From SpSt-28 sp044343155 (GTDB lineage Archaea > Aenigmatarchaeota > Aenigmatarchaeia > CG10238-14 > SpSt-28): a DNA stretch of 35,297 bases. The stretch is taken from NCBI GenBank assembly GCA_044343155.1, contig JAVZSS010000003.1:1-35297 (forward strand), in the 5' to 3' direction. A program made the position numbers and the translations under genes. Shown here piece by piece: positions 16,758-23,026 of the stretch. A model generated the notes under the pieces. It had not been told where the DNA came from. It did not search any database and saw nothing but the letters and a program-made list of their open reading frames with translations. The first letter of the stretch is position 1, and the number at the start of each line of letters is the position of its first letter.

Positions 16758-18240
16758 TTTTTTCACCTCTCATTAAATTTTTTATTATTGGCATTAACTG
16801 TTTTTCTTCAACTTCTGTAGTTATAGATGCAGAAATTGCCAAATATTTTCTTAACCCAATATTAGCACCTTCTGGAGTTTGAGTCGCACAAAGTTTACCA
16901 AAATGAGTGGGATGTAATTCTCTTGCTTCAAAATGTTCTTGAGCTGAAGAAAGCGGAGAAACTACACTTCTCATATGAGTAATTGTTTTTGTCCAACTAC
17001 TTCTTTCTAACCTTTGAGTAACTCCAGTTCTACCTCCAATCCAAGTTCCAACTGCCATAGCAGAGACTATTTGATTTGTTAATATCGTACTTTCAACAAC
17101 AGATTGTAATGGTGGTAACTTACCTTTTTTAGTTAATTTTTGGTAATTGTAATTCATCCTAACAACTAAACCCCACTTCCCTAAAAGAATTGACCTTAAT
17201 AATAATTCTAGCAAATCTCCGGACATTTTAATTCTTTTGTTTGAATAATGATCGACATCATCTTCTTCAATTAATCCAAAATGTAGTCTAATCATTTTTT
17301 CTATAGCTTTAGCTAAGAAAAATGCTTTTGTTAACCTATTTTCTGGCTCTTGTCCTAAATGAGGTAATAAATATTTGTCAATCATCTTTACTGCTTGTTT
17401 CCTTCTAACACTCTTTTGTGGTATCTTTAAAAATTTTCCAAGCTCATCTAAAGCTTCGTTTGAATCTTTGATAGGATATTCAAACACATTAACTAAAAAC
17501 GCTTCTTGAATTCTTTCATCTAGAGAAATAGCTTCAATTAAATCTTTATCCCTTTCTAAACCAAGAGCTTTTAATATTATTACAATTGGTATTCTTAAAA
17601 CATTTGCAAAAGTTATATAAATTTCTCCAGTTCTTTTTCTTTCAAGCAAATGTTTCTGAATAAATCCTTCTTTTTCTGAATGAATTCTCGCTTTTTCTGT
17701 AATTGAACCTTCGCTTGATTTTTCAACAATTATTCTATCAGTAGCTATTTCTTCAACTAGCATTAAAATCCTTTCAGTTCCATTAATAATAAAATAACCA
17801 CCAGGATCATTAGGATCTTCTCCAGCTTCGATTAACTCTTTTTCACTCATTTTAGAAAGAAAACAATATTTTGATTTTACCATAATTGGTAAATCTCCTA
17901 TTTCAACCATAATTGGTTTATTTTCAATTCCATTTAAAATTTGAGTCATTTCTACGTACATAGGTGCAGCATAAGTTAAATTTCTTATTCTTGCTTCAGA
18001 TGGTAAAATAGCTCTAACAGAACCATCTGCTTCCTTAACCCTAGGATAACCCAACTCAAATTTTCCTAATTTTATTTCAAGTTCGCCAACTTCTGGCAAT
18101 TCAGGCCTAATTTTTCCTATACTTTTAATTATTTTTGGTATTCTTCTTTCTACAAAATCATTAAAAGATTCTATCTGAAAATTAACTAAACCTTTTTCTT
18201 GTAAATAGGATTTCATTAATATTGGAAATGCTTCATTCAT
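16750..18240 (-). CDS. rpoB2: DNA-directed RNA polymerase subunit B''
   Basis: The 496-residue protein is the N-terminal half of the second-largest polymerase subunit, split from B' as in many euryarchaea and DPANN. Recognisable blocks are FNDFVERRIPKII, ARIRNLTYAAPMYVEM, DPGGYFIINGTERILMLVEE, and the C-terminal RRSVVSPLSSAQEHFEARELHPTHFGKLCATQTPEGANIGL-type fork-loop region. The ATG follows directly on the rpoH TAG. The stop lies 8 bases inside the B'-A' gene. Length and motifs are normal. Confidence 0.97.
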   Translation of the reverse strand: MNEAFPILMKSYLQEKGLVNFQIESFNDFVERRIPKIIKSIGKIRPELPEVGELEIKLGKFELGYPRVKEADGSVRAILPSEARIRNLTYAAPMYVEMTQILNGIENKPIMVEIGDLPIMVKSKYCFLSKMSEKELIEAGEDPNDPGGYFIINGTERILMLVEEIATDRIIVEKSSEGSITEKARIHSEKEGFIQKHLLERKRTGEIYITFANVLRIPIVIILKALGLERDKDLIEAISLDERIQEAFLVNVFEYPIKDSNEALDELGKFLKIPQKSVRRKQAVKMIDKYLLPHLGQEPENRLTKAFFLAKAIEKMIRLHFGLIEEDDVDHYSNKRIKMSGDLLELLLRSILLGKWGLVVRMNYNYQKLTKKGKLPPLQSVVESTILTNQIVSAMAVGTWIGGRTGVTQRLERSSWTKTITHMRSVVSPLSSAQEHFEARELHPTHFGKLCATQTPEGANIGLRKYLAISASITTEVEEKQLMPIIKNLMRGEKSG

Positions 18241-18483
18241 CTAATCTCCCCTTTCAATAACAACTCTATAATAAACTGTTTCTCCACTAATTTCACTCTT
18301 TCTTATAATTTTTATAACATCTCCGGGCTTTGCTCCTAACAACTTTACTTGTGGATCATTAGAAAATATCCTAGGAAAATTCTTTAAAGAGCCGTATGTT
18401 TCAATTAACTTCTTTTTCTCTTCTTCACTAACAATTTCATGCTTAGGAACTAAGAAATGCTTAGAAACATCTATTTTTTTCAT
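18241..18483 (-). CDS. rpoH: DNA-directed RNA polymerase subunit H (RPB5-like)
   Basis: The 80-residue protein equals the conserved C-terminal domain of eukaryotic RPB5: KHFLVPKHEIVSEEEKKKL, PRIFSNDPQVKLLGAKPGDVIKIIRKSE and GETVYYRVVIE. It binds in the lower jaw of the polymerase. The frame extends to a TTG at 18495, but the ATG at 18483, with GGTGGGG 4 bases before it, is the better start. It is the first gene of the polymerase/str operon. Confidence 0.96.
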   Translation of the reverse strand: MKKIDVSKHFLVPKHEIVSEEEKKKLIETYGSLKNFPRIFSNDPQVKLLGAKPGDVIKIIRKSEISGETVYYRVVIERGD

Positions 18484-18525
18484 TTCCCCACCCAATTTAA
18501 TATTTAGCAGCTAAAATTTTAAATG

Positions 18526-18533
18526 ATTTAAAT
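18526..18533 (-). promoter_or_regulatory. Candidate TATA box of the rpoH/str operon
   Basis: ATTTAAAT lies in the 64-base gap between taw1 and rpoH, placing a start site near 18,500 and a leader of about 20 bases with an SD (GGTGGGG). It is the natural promoter for the RNA polymerase and ribosomal gene run. A second A/T-rich candidate lies at 18513-18523. Confidence 0.45.
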
Positions 18534-18547
18534 ATTTATAAATTTAT

Positions 18548-19570
18548 CTATAGCCCATATTTATAAAGAGTAGATTCTTCAGGCTTAACAATCCATCTAT
18601 CAACTTTTCTATTTATATTTTTAAGTATGACTATTCTTGCACTCTCATCTTCATCCATATATTCAAACTCTTCTAGATTTTCTTTCAATTTATTCATCCA
18701 TTTTTTTATTTCCTCTAAAGTTACCATATTTTCTTCTTTTAGCTTAGATTTAGAATATCCAACGTGCATATAAGATTTAATTTCAACAAAATGTGGATTT
18801 GCTTTTTTTATTAATTCTGCAAAACCTTTTATTTCTTCAAAATTATCGTTTATTCCTTTAATTAATGTAATTCTAATAACCGTTCTAGTTGATATTCTAG
18901 AAATTAATTCTAGACTTTTATTAAATCTTTCCCAAGAATCTTTAAGAAGAGGTACGTTTACTTTTTTAAAAGTTTCATAATTTCCAGCATTCATCGAAAG
19001 ATAGAGTTGGGTTGGGAGAGAATTTTCTTTTTCCAATCTTTCCAACATTTCTGGCTCTTGACCATTAGTAACTAAGAATATAGATTTTGTTAAACGTAAA
19101 GATTTTAAATATCTAATCATTTCCGGCAATTTTGGATAAAGTGTTGGCTCACCCATTAAAGAAATTGCAAAATGTGTTGGTGTTTTTGATTCTTCATACA
19201 ATTCTCTAATAACTTTTTCATTTCCTCCAAAACCAGTAAGCAACTGATTTCTTATTTTTAGTAAATTCTCAATTATTTCCTTAGGATCATCTACTTCATC
19301 TTCTCCCATTTTTATTGTTTCATAAAATTCTGTTGGCCTCCAACAATATACGCATCTATTATGACAATACAAACCTGCCGGAGAAAACTCCATACATCTA
19401 TGCGTCTCTACCCCAAAAAATTTTCTTTTGTAACAAACTTTTTCTCCTTTTAGAGACTTTTTAGTATAATGGCATATATCAACTACAGAATGACCAAAAA
19501 CTCCATACTGGGCTTTTTTTAATTTTTTCTTAAATTCTTCTCCAATTCTTAATTTTTCCTTTCCTTCCAT
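18548..19570 (-). CDS. taw1: 4-demethylwyosine synthase Taw1 (TYW1-like radical SAM)
   Basis: The 340-residue protein has the two Fe-S cluster motifs of Taw1/TYW1. One is the radical SAM triad C69-xxx-C73-xx-C76 in GLYCHNRCVYCWRPTEF. The other is the accessory set C33, C46 and C59. These enzymes use pyruvate and SAM to build the tricyclic base from m1G37 of tRNA-Phe. Downstream blocks such as HFAISLMGEPTLYPKLPEMI, LYLSMNAGNYETFKKVNVP and TRTVIRITLIKGIN fit the family. The start is nearly leaderless, in a 35-base gap shared with the divergent acylphosphatase. Wyosine bases with this enzyme are archaeal or eukaryotic, not bacterial. Confidence 0.95.
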   Translation of the reverse strand: MEGKEKLRIGEEFKKKLKKAQYGVFGHSVVDICHYTKKSLKGEKVCYKRKFFGVETHRCMEFSPAGLYCHNRCVYCWRPTEFYETIKMGEDEVDDPKEIIENLLKIRNQLLTGFGGNEKVIRELYEESKTPTHFAISLMGEPTLYPKLPEMIRYLKSLRLTKSIFLVTNGQEPEMLERLEKENSLPTQLYLSMNAGNYETFKKVNVPLLKDSWERFNKSLELISRISTRTVIRITLIKGINDNFEEIKGFAELIKKANPHFVEIKSYMHVGYSKSKLKEENMVTLEEIKKWMNKLKENLEEFEYMDEDESARIVILKNINRKVDRWIVKPEESTLYKYGL

Positions 19571-19605
19571 AATCTATATAATATTCAAAAAAATTAACAT
19601 ATATA

Positions 19606-19881
19606 ATGGAAGTTATTAGAGTTATTGTTCATGGTAAAGTCCAAGGAATTGGGTATAGAAACTTTGTAAAATCTTACGCAAAAATGTTGGGTTTAAAGGG
19701 ATATGTTAGAAATCTACCGAAAGATAAAGTAGAAGCTGTATTTGCTGGAAAAAAGGAAGATATAGAAAAAATAATAGAAATAATGACAACTTCTCACCCT
19801 TTAGCAAAAATCACAAAAATTGAAAAAGAAAGACTAGATGTTCAAGAAATAAACTTTAAAGATTTTGAAATTCTTTTTTAA
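19606..19881 (+). CDS. acyP: Acylphosphatase
   Basis: The 91-residue protein is a standard acylphosphatase. The phosphate-binding loop is HGKVQGIGYRNFV with catalytic R18, and the catalytic Asn lies in GYVRNLP (N36). It hydrolyses acyl phosphates such as 1,3-bisphosphoglycerate or carbamoyl phosphate. It is transcribed divergently from taw1. A tRNA gene begins 9 bases after its stop, so the tRNA promoter must lie within its 3' end or the two are co-transcribed. Confidence 0.95.
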   Translation: MEVIRVIVHGKVQGIGYRNFVKSYAKMLGLKGYVRNLPKDKVEAVFAGKKEDIEKIIEIMTTSHPLAKITKIEKERLDVQEINFKDFEILF

Positions 19882-19890
19882 TTATAGGAT

Positions 19891-19980
19891 GCTCCCCTCG
19901 TCTAGCCCGGTCAAGGACACAGCCCTCTCGAGGCTGTAACGCGGGTTCAAAAGCTTATGCTGAAAATCCCGCGGGGAGCA
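19891..19980 (+). tRNA. tRNA-Glu (anticodon CUC) with T-loop intron
   Basis: A full cloverleaf is visible. The acceptor stem is GCTCCCC/GGGGAGC with discriminator A at 19980. The D stem is GTCT/GGAC with a GG pair in the loop. The anticodon stem is CAGCC/GGCTG with loop CTCTCGA, giving anticodon CUC (Glu). The T stem is GCGGG/CCCGC (19941-19945 and 19968-19972). The T loop is 22 nt instead of 7 because it holds a 15-nt intron. The mature length is 75 nt. CCA is not encoded, in keeping with the CCA-adding enzyme gene in the window. Confidence 0.93.
19952..19966 (+). other. 15-nt tRNA intron at position 59/60 with BHB motif
   Basis: Between T-stem strands the RNA folds as a canonical bulge-helix-bulge: a 4-bp central helix UUCA/UGAA (19946-19949 with 19961-19964), a 3-nt bulge AAA on the 5' side and AAU on the 3' side, and a 2-bp GC/GC inner helix closed by UUAU. 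Cutting after the second base of each bulge removes 15 nt and leaves the perfect T loop UUCAAAU. Confidence 0.9.
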
Positions 19981-20052
19981 TCCACTAATTATCCTATGCC
20001 CATACGTGGAGCATCCTTATCTATTTTACAAAAAAGAAAAAGAAAGAAAAAA

Positions 20053-20340
20053 TTATTTTTCAATGAAAGCTTCATAGACTACAAACAGTGTTCCTACTAA
20101 TGCAAATATCCATCCTAAGATTTCAAAGAGCTGAGCTAATCCTGTCCAAACTTGAATTCCTAAATAACCAGATAATGAAGTTGCTACTGGAAACGTTCCT
20201 GCGAATAAGAATAGTATTCCAGCTAATGTTAACCAATTGAACCCTTTTTTAGCTATATTCCTGAACTTTAGATATTCTGCAAATACTGTAGCTAAGAGAA
20301 AGGCAATTCCTAGATCAATTAAACCACCAAAGATTGCCAT
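20053..20340 (-). CDS. Small membrane protein, three predicted helices
   Basis: The 95-residue hydrophobic protein has membrane segments at about residues 5-21, 37-55 and 68-90, with a short basic loop (KFRNIAKKG) after the first and an acidic C-terminal tail (EAFIEK). I do not recognise the family. TTGGTGAG lies a few bases before the ATG and a TTTTTAAATT TATA-like box further up, so it looks like an expressed single gene. It lies between tRNA-Glu and the acidic mini-protein, with no functional clue from context. Confidence 0.7.
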   Translation of the reverse strand: MAIFGGLIDLGIAFLLATVFAEYLKFRNIAKKGFNWLTLAGILFLFAGTFPVATSLSGYLGIQVWTGLAQLFEILGWIFALVGTLFVVYEAFIEK

Positions 20341-20446
20341 TGTCTCACCAATTTAAAGTTAACTATACAATTTAAAAATCAAAAAGAAACCAATTACCAC
20401 AAAAAAATAGTAAAAAGGGGAAGAAAAAAACATGTTTAGTTTAGTT

Positions 20447-20539
20447 TTATTCTTCTTCCCATTCTTCTTCTGTTTCTTCGTCCCAGTCTTCTTCTTCCCA
20501 GTCCTCTATTTCTTCTTCTTCATCCCATTCTTCTTCCAT
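20447..20539 (-). CDS. 30-residue acidic Trp-rich mini-protein
   Basis: A 30-codon frame encodes MEEEWDEEEEIEDW followed by more of the same. In total it has 19 Glu, 4 Asp and 4 Trp (W5, W14, W19, W27), with only single Ile and Thr otherwise. Support for it being a gene: ATTAGGTGA sits just upstream of the ATG, and the promoter-like ATTTAAAT (20571-20578) lies about 32 bases beyond, shared with the divergent SRP RNA gene. Regular TGG codons interrupt the GAA repeats, unlike simple repeat DNA. I know of no family. It might mimic nucleic acid or bind a basic surface, but that is speculation. A non-coding purine tract is the alternative. Confidence 0.6.
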   Translation of the reverse strand: MEEEWDEEEEIEDWEEEDWDEETEEEWEEE

Positions 20540-20570
20540 TTATTCACCTAATGTATAATGATATAAAAGT

Positions 20571-20587
20571 ATTTAAATTTTTTATTG
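20571..20587. promoter_or_regulatory. Promoter element upstream of SRP RNA; left copy of a 17-bp repeat
   Basis: ATTTAAATTTTTTATTG lies with its palindromic ATTTAAAT about 30 bases before the SRP RNA 5' end, the expected TATA distance. It can also serve the divergent acidic mini-protein. An identical 17-mer follows the RNA at 20883-20899. Confidence 0.5.
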
Positions 20588-20607
20588 TTTAAAAAAAACT
20601 ATAAATT

Positions 20608-20881
20608 GCGGGGACTAGGTCTGGGGGGCTCGGCCTCCCCTACTTCGGCAAATGGTCGATATGGCCGAACCGAAAGCTCTAGGAAGGTATGGTATTGGGG
20701 GTTGTTCCATTTCAATTTCGATGAAATAGCGCCTCTACGGGTTTGGCTATCTATAAATCCCCCAGGGCCGGAAGGCAGCAAGGGTAAGTAGATAGCCAAA
20801 TGCTGTAGAGTTAACGTTATAGAGAAATTGAAATGGGTAAAACAACCTTCAATACCATATCAACCTAGAGCCCGTCCCCGC
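20608..20881 (+). ncRNA. ffs: Signal recognition particle RNA (archaeal 7S RNA)
   Basis: About 274 nt. The termini pair as helix 1 (GCGGGGAC at 20608-20615 with GTCCCCGC at 20874-20881), as in archaea. The 5' domain shows the Alu-type fold with GGGGGGCTCGGCCTCCCC near 20622-20640. The S domain holds the conserved helix 8 motif GGGCCGGAAGGCAGCAAGGG near 20766-20785, where SRP54 binds. Long complementary arms (GGTATGGTATTGG against CCTTCAATACCATATC) form the helix 5 rod. The stretch is much more G+C-rich than its surroundings, as expected for structured RNA in an AT-rich genome. Confidence 0.95.
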
Positions 20882-20882
20882 G

Positions 20883-20899
20883 ATTTAAATTTTTTATTG
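20883..20899 (+). promoter_or_regulatory. Promoter of the Lon-like gene and T-run after SRP RNA; right copy of a 17-bp repeat
   Basis: The second copy of ATTTAAATTTTTTATTG starts one base after the SRP RNA. Its ATTTAAAT is centred about 24 bases before the Lon-like ATG, suggesting leaderless transcription. The T6 run (20890-20895) could also end SRP RNA transcription. Confidence 0.5.
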
Positions 20900-20910
20900 A
20901 AATAAATATA

Positions 20911-21672
20911 ATGGAAAGAAGAAAGAAAAATAGCAATAAAAAAATTATAATTTTAGGAGCTATTATTACGATTTCTCTAATTCTTTTTCTTTCTCAAAAT
21001 TTGAAGTTTGAGACAAAAGAAAAAATAGAGGTTCTTCCGAAAAAAGAAATTCCCTTTAATTATAATTTTTCTGTTCAAATTTTAGTACCTGCAGTTGATA
21101 GCTCTGGAGAAGGAGTAGTTACAAAACTAATAGTATATGTATTACCTGGTTCTGGAAAAACTCTAGTTGATATAAACCAGCTTTTGTTTTGGGTTGATAC
21201 TCAACAATCAATTCAAACAGCAAAAAGTGTTGCTCAAAAATTGACAGGAATTGATCTTTCAAATTTTGATATAGTTTATTCAATAGAAGATATAAATGCA
21301 AGTATTATAGGTGGCCCCTCAGCAGGTGCAGCACTAACTATCGCAACAATAGCAGCAATTCAAGGGAAAAAAATAAAAAATGATATTTCAATAACTGGAA
21401 CTATAAACCCTGATGGAACAATTGGTCCTGTTGGGGGAATAATCCCAAAAGCAAATGCTTTAAAAAACGCTGGTATAAAAACTTTTTTAGTACCGAACGG
21501 GCAAGGAACTCAAGTAAATTATGTTCCCCAAGAAGAATGTGAAAGAGTTGGGAGATTCACTTTTTGTAGAATAACATATAAAAAAGAAACTATTAACGTT
21601 GGGAAAAGTATAGGAATTGATGTAATAGAAATTAACAATATAAAAGAAGCCTTGAAATATTTTGAATTATGA
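20911..21672 (+). CDS. Membrane-anchored Lon-like (S16) serine protease
   Basis: The 253-residue protein has one N-terminal membrane helix (about residues 11-27) preceded by a basic stretch, and then a Lon-type proteolytic domain without an AAA+ ATPase. The catalytic Ser is S137 in GGPSAGAAL and the catalytic Lys is K180 in GGIIPKANALKNAGIKTFLVP, the S16 Ser-Lys dyad. Basic N-terminus and single helix suggest the domain lies outside the cytoplasm, though orientation is inferred. The gene overlaps the next (S2P-like) gene by 4 bases (ATGA). The pairing with a membrane-protease relative suggests a shared role at the membrane. Substrates are unknown. Confidence 0.88.
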   Translation: MERRKKNSNKKIIILGAIITISLILFLSQNLKFETKEKIEVLPKKEIPFNYNFSVQILVPAVDSSGEGVVTKLIVYVLPGSGKTLVDINQLLFWVDTQQSIQTAKSVAQKLTGIDLSNFDIVYSIEDINASIIGGPSAGAALTIATIAAIQGKKIKNDISITGTINPDGTIGPVGGIIPKANALKNAGIKTFLVPNGQGTQVNYVPQEECERVGRFTFCRITYKKETINVGKSIGIDVIEINNIKEALKYFEL

Positions 21673-22226
21673 TACCCTATTTTGAAAAAGAAGAACTTAT
21701 TGAATTAATTTTTTCTATACTAATTCTTTCTTTTGTTTTTTCAACAAATAACTTAACAATAAATATTTCCAAAATGATTTATTATTTTTTACTCTTACTA
21801 CCCATTTTATTTTTAAAAGAATTTTTGCAAAAAAAATTTGCAAAAATTCTAGGATATTCATCAAAAGTTAAACTATATTTAGTTTCTTCTATATTAGCTA
21901 TTTTTGTTTCTTTTATAGGAATAAAACTGGCTGCTCCAACTTATTCAGAATTATCGCCATATAAATTTTCAGATTGGAAATTCAAAAGAAAAAAATTTTC
22001 AGTTGAAGATGAAGGAAAAATTATACTTGTTGGAATTTTAACTTTATTATCATTTTGCATAATTTTTAAAATAGCTGAAATAAAAGAATTAAAAAATATT
22101 TTTGCTTTAATTCTAATCTTTAATCTCCTCCCAATATTACCATTTGATGGTGTAAAAATTCTAAAATGGAGCTTTTCATTATGGTCTTTTCTTTTTATTT
22201 TTTCACTACTTTTATTAATTTTATGA
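21669..22226 (+). CDS. Degenerate site-2-protease (M50) family membrane protein
   Basis: The 185-residue multi-pass protein follows the layout of small archaeal M50 proteases: an N-terminal FEKEELIELIFSILILSFVFS unit, a hydrophobic helix, a DEGKIILVGILT block resembling the usual GKIALAGPLTN, and the C-terminal NLLPILPFDGVKIL motif with D160. Where active members have HExxH, this protein reads KEFLQ (residues 50-54): both zinc-binding histidines are missing. It is therefore probably a non-catalytic relative. It overlaps the Lon-like gene by 4 bases and the next gene by the classic ATGA. Homology is inferred from motif order, not from a search. Confidence 0.65.
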   Translation: MIPYFEKEELIELIFSILILSFVFSTNNLTINISKMIYYFLLLLPILFLKEFLQKKFAKILGYSSKVKLYLVSSILAIFVSFIGIKLAAPTYSELSPYKFSDWKFKRKKFSVEDEGKIILVGILTLLSFCIIFKIAEIKELKNIFALILIFNLLPILPFDGVKILKWSFSLWSFLFIFSLLLLIL

Positions 22227-22675
22227 CAAATCTTTCTCTTTTAAAATTTAGGATTAGAGAAGAAATTAGAAAAAAAAGATATTTAGATACAGTAATTCAC
22301 TCAATATCGGCCTTACTAATATATTTTTCGTTTTCAACTATTTTTGAAATACCTAAAGAGCTCATATTTCTTTTTTCTTTTCTTGGATCCTTTTTTCCAG
22401 ATATTGACCACTTACTACTTTACAAAAAAAGAAGATTTGGAAATTTTAAGATGTTCTTGAAGTGGATAATAAAAAGCGAGAGATATAGAATTGGTTTTGA
22501 ACTTTTTCATAATGCACCAACTATTTTAGTGTTGCTAATTTCTTTGCCATATTTGTATGTTAAAAATAAGTTGGCACTTATTTTTTTCTTAGCTTTTTTA
22601 TTTCATTTACTAATAGACTTATCCTTGGATAAAATAGTTGTGGGAAAAGTAAAATGGTGGAGATTTGGATTTTAG
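22223..22675 (+). CDS. DUF457/YdjM-like membrane-bound metal-dependent hydrolase
   Basis: The protein is about 150 residues with four or five hydrophobic helices. Polar residues sit in the pattern of the YdjM/DUF457 group: VIHSIS, GSFFPDIDHLLL, FHNAP and HLLIDLSLD. The His and Asp residues are presumed metal ligands in that group, whose substrates are mostly unknown. The frame is open from 22166, but the ATG at 22223 overlaps the upstream TGA as ATGA, the normal coupling mode here, and is preferred. It is the last gene of a three-gene run with the Lon-like and S2P-like genes. It converges with a small minus-strand gene, overlapping it by 4 bases. Confidence 0.7.
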   Translation: MTNLSLLKFRIREEIRKKRYLDTVIHSISALLIYFSFSTIFEIPKELIFLFSFLGSFFPDIDHLLLYKKRRFGNFKMFLKWIIKSERYRIGFELFHNAPTILVLLISLPYLYVKNKLALIFFLAFLFHLLIDLSLDKIVVGKVKWWRFGF

Positions 22676-22878
22676 TCCTTGATTTTCCTTAATATAAATG
22701 CAAAAACTATATATAAAATTCCTATTGCAAAGGAAAGAAAATTAACTCTAAACATTAACTCCGAAGTTTCTTTTGGAGTCCAACTAAGTAGGGAAATTAG
22801 TATTATTGCTGCTCCAATTAAAATCAAAAGAATTTCTATAAACCGGATATGCTTTCTCTCTTTAAGTTTTTTGGCCAT
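22672..22878 (-). CDS. Small two-helix membrane protein
   Basis: The 68-residue protein has a basic N-terminus (MAKKLKERKHIR), two hydrophobic helices (about 13-31 and 43-63) and a basic end. The family is not recognised. An A/T-rich TATATAAGG/TTTTTATATT region upstream of the ATG could drive leaderless or short-leader transcription. A plus-strand frame of similar length overlaps it but reads like a shadow. This strand is preferred because of its textbook membrane topology. Confidence 0.6.
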   Translation of the reverse strand: MAKKLKERKHIRFIEILLILIGAAIILISLLSWTPKETSELMFRVNFLSFAIGILYIVFAFILRKIKD

Positions 22879-22939
22879 ATTTATTTTTACTATACAAATA
22901 TAAAAACCTTATATATTCCTTAATTCAATATAATTCTAT

Positions 22940-22953
22940 GGTGTTCCAACGCC
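22940..22953 (+). promoter_or_regulatory. Short hairpin in the serS leader region
   Basis: GGTGT-TCCA-ACGCC can form a 5-bp stem with a 4-nt loop, in the 148-base A/T-rich stretch before serS. It is one of few G+C-rich patches there. No known riboswitch or box pattern was recognised. Confidence 0.25.
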
Positions 22954-23026
22954 AATCCTAAAAGTGGCAAATATTTTCTTAGTTTCAATTCTATATTTTA
23001 AGATAATCTTAGGAGGTGAATAAACT

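Noticed and set aside
19975..20016. GGAGCATCC repeat as attachment site of an integrated element
   Set aside because: The repeat is only 9 bp and its copies are 33 bases apart, with no integrase or foreign genes between or nearby.
20447..20539. Acidic tract as a simple TTC/GAA repeat
   Set aside because: Simple repeat DNA was considered, but regular TGG and GAC codons, an in-frame stop, an SD and a promoter favour a coding gene; the alternative is still noted in the feature.
20585..20799. Open frames of 66-68 codons on both strands
   Set aside because: They lie inside the SRP RNA gene, where structured G+C-rich RNA gives chance frames; the predicted proteins show no family features.
22679..22903. 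Plus-strand 74-codon frame overlapping the small membrane gene
   Set aside because: Its product looks like the reverse-strand reading of two hydrophobic helices; the minus-strand frame has clean topology and promoter-like sequence.
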